Shown here: in pieces, positions 60,001 to 64,000 of the stretch
Layout of the letters: every line of letters starts with the position of its first letter
Position numbering within the stretch: position 1 is the first letter of the stretch
Assembly: GCA_002118135.1 (NCBI GenBank)
Contig: BDIU01000069.1
Coordinates: 63,641 to 127,640 of the forward strand
Source of the DNA: Trebouxia sp. TZW2008
Taxonomy: Eukaryota; Chlorophyta; Trebouxiophyceae; Trebouxiales; Trebouxiaceae
DNA: 64,000 bases
Reading direction: 5' to 3'
Program-made: the position numbers and the translations under genes
The notes under the pieces: model-generated
The model's input: the letters and a program-made list of their open reading frames with translations, nothing else
The model's database searches: none
Told to the model about the DNA's origin: nothing

Positions 60001-63000
60001 TAGCAAAGCGGCTGCTGCTGGGGCGCAGCGCTAGCACTGACGCTGAGAAGAACATGATCACCAAATTGAAGACAGAGTGCGGCAGTCAGTTCACCAATAA
60101 GCTAGAAGGAATGTTCAAGGATGTGGACCTGAGCCGAGAGATCATGATGTCCTTCAAATCCTCTGTAAGTCCACTGCGTTTCTGAAAGCAAAGGGGAGTC
60201 ATGATGGTTCGTGAGGACTAAGGGAGAGCTTTGCATCTGTATTTTTAGTTCACTGGCTGTGCGACCGCCTTGTCAATAAGCTGGAGGGCATGTTCAAGGA
60301 TGTTGACCAAAGCCGAAAAAACCATGCTGTCCTTCAAATCCTCCGTGAGTGCTCCATATTTCTATAATGGCACTTTGTGCGTGAGCACTTTCTTGTTTGC
60401 ACTAATGTATTTGCCCAAAAAAGGACGGGCACCCAGATAGATTTGCCGGCTAGGGGCCCTTGGGTACCATGTCAACTGAGAGCATCATCTGCTTTTACAG
60501 GTTGCCAGGTGGCTGTTGGTGTGCATTGCTCGGTTCTGTCTGCTGGTAGATGATGCCAAGCTAAGACATGATCATGTCATTCAGCTCACCAAGGAACCTT
60601 GTCATCTCGCACGTGGGTTGCCTGCGTGCTGTCGTCCAAGACTATCGTATTAGTGTATCGTTTTGCTGCTACCTGGACCTGTGAAGTTGCAGGCAGTGCA
60701 TAGTGCTATTCAACTTAGAGTTTGCTGAAGAGATGTCACTTTCTAAATGCCAGGTTGATGCGCAATTGTGCAGGGGTCTGCGTCATGCCTGCCTCAAAGC
60801 ATTGACATGCATCCCCTGCGTGCTGCACACACACAATTCCACTGGCAGCATCCACGTTTCCGGCAAGATATCTCTGCACAATTAGCCCTAAGCTGTCAGT
60901 CAGGCTCAGCACCAAAACTCCCGTCATCAAGCCTCCTTATCTGTGCGCCGGCGTCTGTCAAGTCCCAAGTGCCTCTCAGCACTTGCTTTTACCATGACAG
61001 GATGCGACTGCTGGTGCATCACTCAGCAGGTGGTTGCTGAATGAACCCATCTGTTTGTATGCAGGTATCCTTGAAGTCCCGGCTGCCTGATGCTGGCATC
61101 GACATCAATGTGAATGCGCTGACCGGCGGGTATTGGCCCACCTATCCTCACCCTTTCTTGATCAGGATGGCATTGTCTGAACCTCCCTTGCCTGTGTGCA
61201 GGTATCTGTGAAGTCATGGCCACCTCTCAGCATTGACACGAATGTGAAGTGCTTGGCAAGAGCTTACTAGAGGCCGTCACCTGAATGGTGCTTGATTGTG
61301 CAGGTTTCTGTGAAGTCCCGGCCGCCTCCTGGCATTGACATGAATGTGAATGTGTTGACCAACGGATTTTGGTCTACCTATCCCCCACTTTTCCGCCAAA
61401 TAACACTCCACAAGCAGTATGAAGAAGTCTGTTGCAAACGCACTTGTCTGTGTGCAGGTATCTGTGAGGAGTCGGCTGCCTCCTGGCATTGACATGAACG
61501 TGAACGTGCTGACCAGCGGGTACTGGCCCACCTACCCACACTTGGAAGCCAAGCTGCCTGATGAGCTGTCCCGCTACCAGGCTGTCTTCAAGGTAGTTTG
61601 CGTTTCACACAGAGTGCATTGCAGAGCATACTGCATTGCAGAGTTGCCAACACTATGTGAAGGAGTTGTAGCATGCAGTACGCCAAATGCTTTTTGTTTT
61701 CCTGACTCTCACTCCTGCTTGTGCAAACATCACCAGTCCAGCAGAAGTAATGTGCCCGTGTCATGTCAGCTGTGCACTTTAATTGCCAGAAGCATGGCAG
61801 GTATTGCTACGCAGGATTTCTACCTGAGCAAGCACAGTGGACGGCGGCTGGTGTGGCACAACAGCCCTTTGTGTTGCACTGCAACAGTCATATTGCCATA
61901 TAGCAGGCTGAGCTGCTGCATCATGCCATGATTTGTGCTTCGCACTGTAATGCGGTGCAGGACTTCTACTTGAGCAAGCACAGTGGGCGGCGACTGGTGT
62001 GGCACAACAGCCTGGGCAGCTGCGTCATGCGCGCCCACTTCACCAAGGCGCCAAAGGAACTCTCTGTCTCCCTCTTCCAGGTATAATTGCTCAGGGCTCT
62101 CCTGTGCGATGCAATGCCTGTCAAATTGAGCTCTAGGGGTTCCTGATCTGAAATTGATCTCCACATTTGCAACAGCTGCTGTGATCATGATCTGTCAAGC
62201 AGAGCTTCAAGTACAGCTTGAAAATTGTGTCACAAGTCTTGAAATTGCGTCATCGCCTGGGCAGCTGTGTCATGAGGGCTCACTTCATCAAGGCACCCAA
62301 GGAACTCTCTGTCTCCCTCTTCTAGGTCTGGCCCCCACACCTGCAGCTGCTGATGCCCTGCCTGTTAAGTAGAACTCCAATTACCTGTTGCACTTGCAAT
62401 GCGTCTGCAGAACAGAGCTCTCTGCCCTTCATTCCCAGTCTGTAGTCTGGAAAGCAATGACTTTTGATTTCACATGTAAGAAGCCAATACCTCTGGTTCC
62501 CTCTCCCAGGTCTGGCCACACAACAAATCTATCTACGCCTGTCAAGCAGACACTCATTTCAGCCCATGCACTTACAAAATAAGCCTTATCACGTCAGTCA
62601 CAGGTCACAACGTGATACGATGTCTGCCGAGTAGAGCTCCCTGTTTCCTGCTCCAGGCACCTGCAACAGCCGACTTTCTGAGACATCAGGGAGGCAATCA
62701 GCATCAGAGACAAGCTGTGAATGACTGTGGTGACTCCATCGAATTCATTGCTGTTCTTGCTTTGATGCAGGCTGTGGTGCTGATGCTGTTCAATGATGTC
62801 GAGGCATTGAGCTTGACAGACATCAGGGAGGCAACTGGCATCGAAGACAAAGAGGTACGGCGCACCCTGCAGAGCCTAGCGTGTGGCAAGATCAGGGTCC
62901 TCAACAAAGAACCTAAGGTGCGCTTGTGACGCTTTGCTTTGTCATGAACAATGACAATGACTTTGTCAGCAGACCATTGTCAAGTTCATGGGTAGTGAAG

Positions 63001-63430
63001 CTTTGTCATACTGATTTGTCATATGCAGTTTGCCATTTCAACCCATGTTTTTGTGTGTGGGCATGTTCACACACGCCATGCATCTGTCAATCATGCATAA
63101 ACACAAAGCTCCATTCTCAAGAGCAGGCAGGCTTCAACCTCATCAACAGCACCATCTGCCCATACCCTGGATCTTCGGCATATGCGGTTTCAGTTGCTCG
63201 CTCATGTCAACGATTGATTGATTGCCGTGAAAACCTAACCCAGCTCTATGGCCATGGTAATCCTTGCTGTTTCACAGGGCCGAGACGTCGAGGACAATGA
63301 CGTGTTTCACTACAACAGCGGATTCACGCATCAGCTGTTCCGTGTCAAGATCAACAGCATTCAGTTGAAGGAGACAGTTGAGGAAAACAAGAAGACAAAT
63401 GACCAAGTGCTGCAGGACAGACAGTATCAG
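54022..63430 (+). CDS. CUL4: Cullin-4 (CRL4 ubiquitin ligase scaffold), 3' partial
   Basis: Cullin-4 is the scaffold of CRL4 E3 ubiquitin ligases; it binds DDB1 at its N-terminus and RBX1 at its C-terminus. Fourteen exons join in phase: 54022-54121, 54197-54312, 54402-54461, 54536-54775, 55261-55491, 55937-56088, 57444-57567, 58242-58381, 59168-59288, 59964-60164, 61458-61592, 61961-62080, 62771-62917 and 63278-63430, 680 residues. Cullin-4 landmarks in order: [52 protein letters not shown] block, [65 protein letters not shown] and DRQYQ. The last exon or exons, with the winged helix and neddylation lysine, lie beyond the window. Intron 3 begins GC (54462). Most introns from the fourth onward hold partial exon copies. 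Confidence 0.97.
55016..55120 (+). repeat. Partial copy of CUL4 exon 5
   Basis: It begins after a CCCATAG acceptor and encodes [16 protein letters not shown]...KALPKH, a diverged copy of the start of the exon at 55261, 245 bp upstream of it. A GTATGT follows at about 55116, so alternative use is possible but would drop conserved residues. Confidence 0.88.
55842..55915. repeat. TTGCTGCTGCTG microsatellite in CUL4 intron 5
   Basis: Regular alternation of CTG triplets with TTG every fourth triplet for about 70 bp, ending 22 bp before exon 6. It makes the polypyrimidine side of that acceptor unusually long. Confidence 0.9.
56095..57035 (+). repeat. Array of nine CUL4 exon 6 ends with donors
   Basis: After the full exon (donor at 56089), the last 50-60 bp of the exon ([17 protein letters not shown]) plus donor and about 50 bp of intron recur nine times with a period of about 87-120 bp. 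Donor-site positions are near 56188, 56290, 56401, 56521, 56608, 56720, 56833, 56943 and 57030. Those at 56188, 56401, 56521, 56833 and 57030 read GTGAGC; 56608 reads GTCAGC; the others have lost GT. No copy has an acceptor. Confidence 0.92.
57885..58055. mobile_element. MITE copy C (Tc1/mariner- or pogo-like)
   Basis: Starts TACAGTAAACTCTGTTTGT and contains CGATGTAAGGACAA, CCAATCACTGCATTCTG and CCCTCTGAGTAAGGACAA. The right end is decayed (AAGAGAATTTTCTA). It lies in CUL4 intron 7, 19 bp before a partial copy of exon 8. Confidence 0.85.
58074..58230 (+). repeat. Partial copies of CUL4 exon 8
   Basis: A copy at 58074, after an ATGCAG acceptor and 168 bp before the real exon start at 58242, encodes [12 protein letters not shown] then skips to TVLNQAFQ. 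A second, near 58187, encodes [12 protein letters not shown] and has lost its acceptor. A donor-end copy (INQRQNK-like, FIGQRQNK) lies downstream near 58500-58530. Confidence 0.88.
58646..58823. mobile_element. MITE copy D (best preserved)
   Basis: This 178-bp element has terminal inverted repeats TACAGTAAACTCTCTTTGTAA and TTACAAACAGAGTTTACTGTA. It contains tandem CTCGATGTAAGGACAA phrases and no coding capacity. The TA at each end fits TA target duplication of the Tc1/mariner/pogo superfamily. It lies in CUL4 intron 8. Confidence 0.92.
58963..59020 (+). repeat. Partial copy of CUL4 exon 9 start
   Basis: It starts after TGCTGCAG and encodes [16 protein letters not shown], 205 bp upstream of the real exon start at 59168, then breaks off. 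Confidence 0.88.
59395..59462 (+). repeat. Partial copy of CUL4 exon 9 end
   Basis: This 3'-end copy ([14 protein letters not shown]) is followed by GTAAGC, 170 bp downstream of the real donor at 59289. With the 5' copy upstream, this exon shows both sides of the rule. Confidence 0.88.
59816..60346 (+). repeat. Copies of CUL4 exon 10 on both sides
   Basis: Upstream, 59816-59935 encodes EDVFEP...[21 protein letters not shown], a near-complete but diverged copy of the start of the exon at 59964; it has no donor before the stop. Downstream, 60262-60346 repeats the 3' end ([14 protein letters not shown], then frame-shifted) followed by GTGAGT. Confidence 0.88.
61065..61440 (+). repeat. Array of three CUL4 exon 11 starts with acceptors
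   Basis: Copies start at 61065, 61202 and 61304, each after an intact TGCAG acceptor, before the full exon at 61458 (spacing 137, 102 and 154 bp). They encode variants of [19 protein letters not shown]; two reach WPTYP or STYP. All continue into non-homologous sequence before any donor. Confidence 0.92.
61817..62520 (+). repeat. Copies of CUL4 exon 12 on both sides
   Basis: Upstream, 61817-61870 after ACGCAG encodes [18 protein letters not shown]. Downstream, 62256-62325 encodes [22 protein letters not shown] then TAG and GTCTGG, and a shorter echo of the exon end lies near 62490-62515. The full exon is 61961-62080. Confidence 0.9.
62655..62720 (+). repeat. Decayed fragment of CUL4 exon 13
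   Basis: Sequence near 62678-62715 repeats the [17 protein letters not shown] stretch of the exon at 62771 with frame-breaking changes, after a CTCCAG acceptor-like site. Confidence 0.65.
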
Positions 63431-64000
63431 GTAAGCTTTCATCATTACTTTCATCTTATGCTGAAATGCTCTGAAATCATTGTGATAAGTACGCTGATCA
63501 CATGAATACAAAGCAAGCCAGAGTACGCTCTTATGTGTGTCACACACTACCATGCAAACGCACACCTTGACCCTCCACAGTCCTGGTCCCCCACCCCTCC
63601 CCAGGCCCCCAGGCACTGAACAAGCTCGCAAACTCACATGTGTAGACCAAACTTGAACCCCAGCATTGACTCTTGAGTGTGCAGCAACAGTAATGATTGC
63701 CGAGCAAAAGTGTGGCAAGACAGTGTTACTGCGGACATGCTGCAGATTGGTGTCCTTTTGTTTGGGTCTTTGGCAACAGTGATTAACCCTAGGCTGACAG
63801 TCTTGGCTTGCACCTGCTGTTCTTTCCACTTTGAGCTGTATGGCGTGAAGCTGTTGCCGTGAAGACTTTGAGACAACAGGTCCCAGCTGCTCACCTGCTG
63901 TTCTTTGACACTTTCAACTAGTTGATCACAGGCGCTTTTTGTACACACCCAAAAAAAGTTGAAAAAAGAAGCCGTATGGCGTGAAGACTTTGAAGCAACG
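63431..64000. other. CUL4 intron 14 (continues past the window)
   Basis: No further cullin exon is visible. A phrase resembling tatggcgtgaag...gaagactttga recurs at about 63839-63870 and 63974-63996, so another local repeat may begin here. Confidence 0.6.

Overview
This window is nuclear DNA from an intron-rich eukaryote, most likely a green alga (Viridiplantae). The evidence is plant-type versions of NDUFB8, eIF3L, cullin-4 and the CGI-58-like hydrolase, short phase-consistent GT-AG introns, and a TGTAA element downstream of one stop codon. The genus cannot be read from the sequence. There is no sign of bacterial or organellar DNA.

Layout: (1) 1-3.9 kb holds exons of an unidentified plus-strand gene. 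(2) 3.9-4.35 kb holds a Gln/Pro-rich minus-strand exon. (3) 12.5-4.9 kb, minus strand, is a complete nine-exon eIF3 subunit L gene. (4) 12.5-16.6 kb has no recognisable gene, only scattered exon-like pieces and a degenerate CTGCC minisatellite. (5) 29.56-16.64 kb, minus strand, is a giant coiled-coil, Gln-rich protein (about 2,044 residues) whose splice phases all agree. (6) 29.83-30.28 kb, plus strand, is a small unidentified gene. (7) 30.5-38.7 kb, plus strand, holds two tandem paralogues of the Vps62/DUF946 family with the same intron phases. (8) 39.5-40.3 kb, plus strand, is NDUFB8 of mitochondrial complex I. (9) 45.8-40.8 kb, minus strand, is a CGI-58/ABHD4-5-like alpha/beta hydrolase. 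(10) 47.8-49.9 kb, plus strand, is a C2-domain protein with a Gly/Thr-rich tail. (11) 49.9-53.7 kb has no recognisable gene apart from a 141-bp direct repeat. (12) 53.7 kb, minus strand, is tRNA-Asn(GTT). (13) 54.0-63.4 kb, plus strand, is cullin-4, which runs off the right end.

The main discovery is shared by most of the multi-exon genes here. Their introns carry tandem arrays of partial copies of the neighbouring exon, with periods of roughly 90-215 bp. The copies obey a positional rule. Copies upstream of an exon keep its 3' splice site and the 5' end of the exon. Copies downstream keep the 3' end of the exon and its 5' splice site. The only full-length exon lies at the far end of the array. 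In effect exon-intron boundaries have been tandemly amplified into introns, making rows of decoy splice sites in different states of decay. In the coiled-coil gene some copies are intact phase 0-0 exons that lengthen the protein. NDUFB8 and the C2 gene show no such arrays, which is a useful internal contrast. Introns also carry four copies of a Tc1/mariner- or pogo-like MITE.
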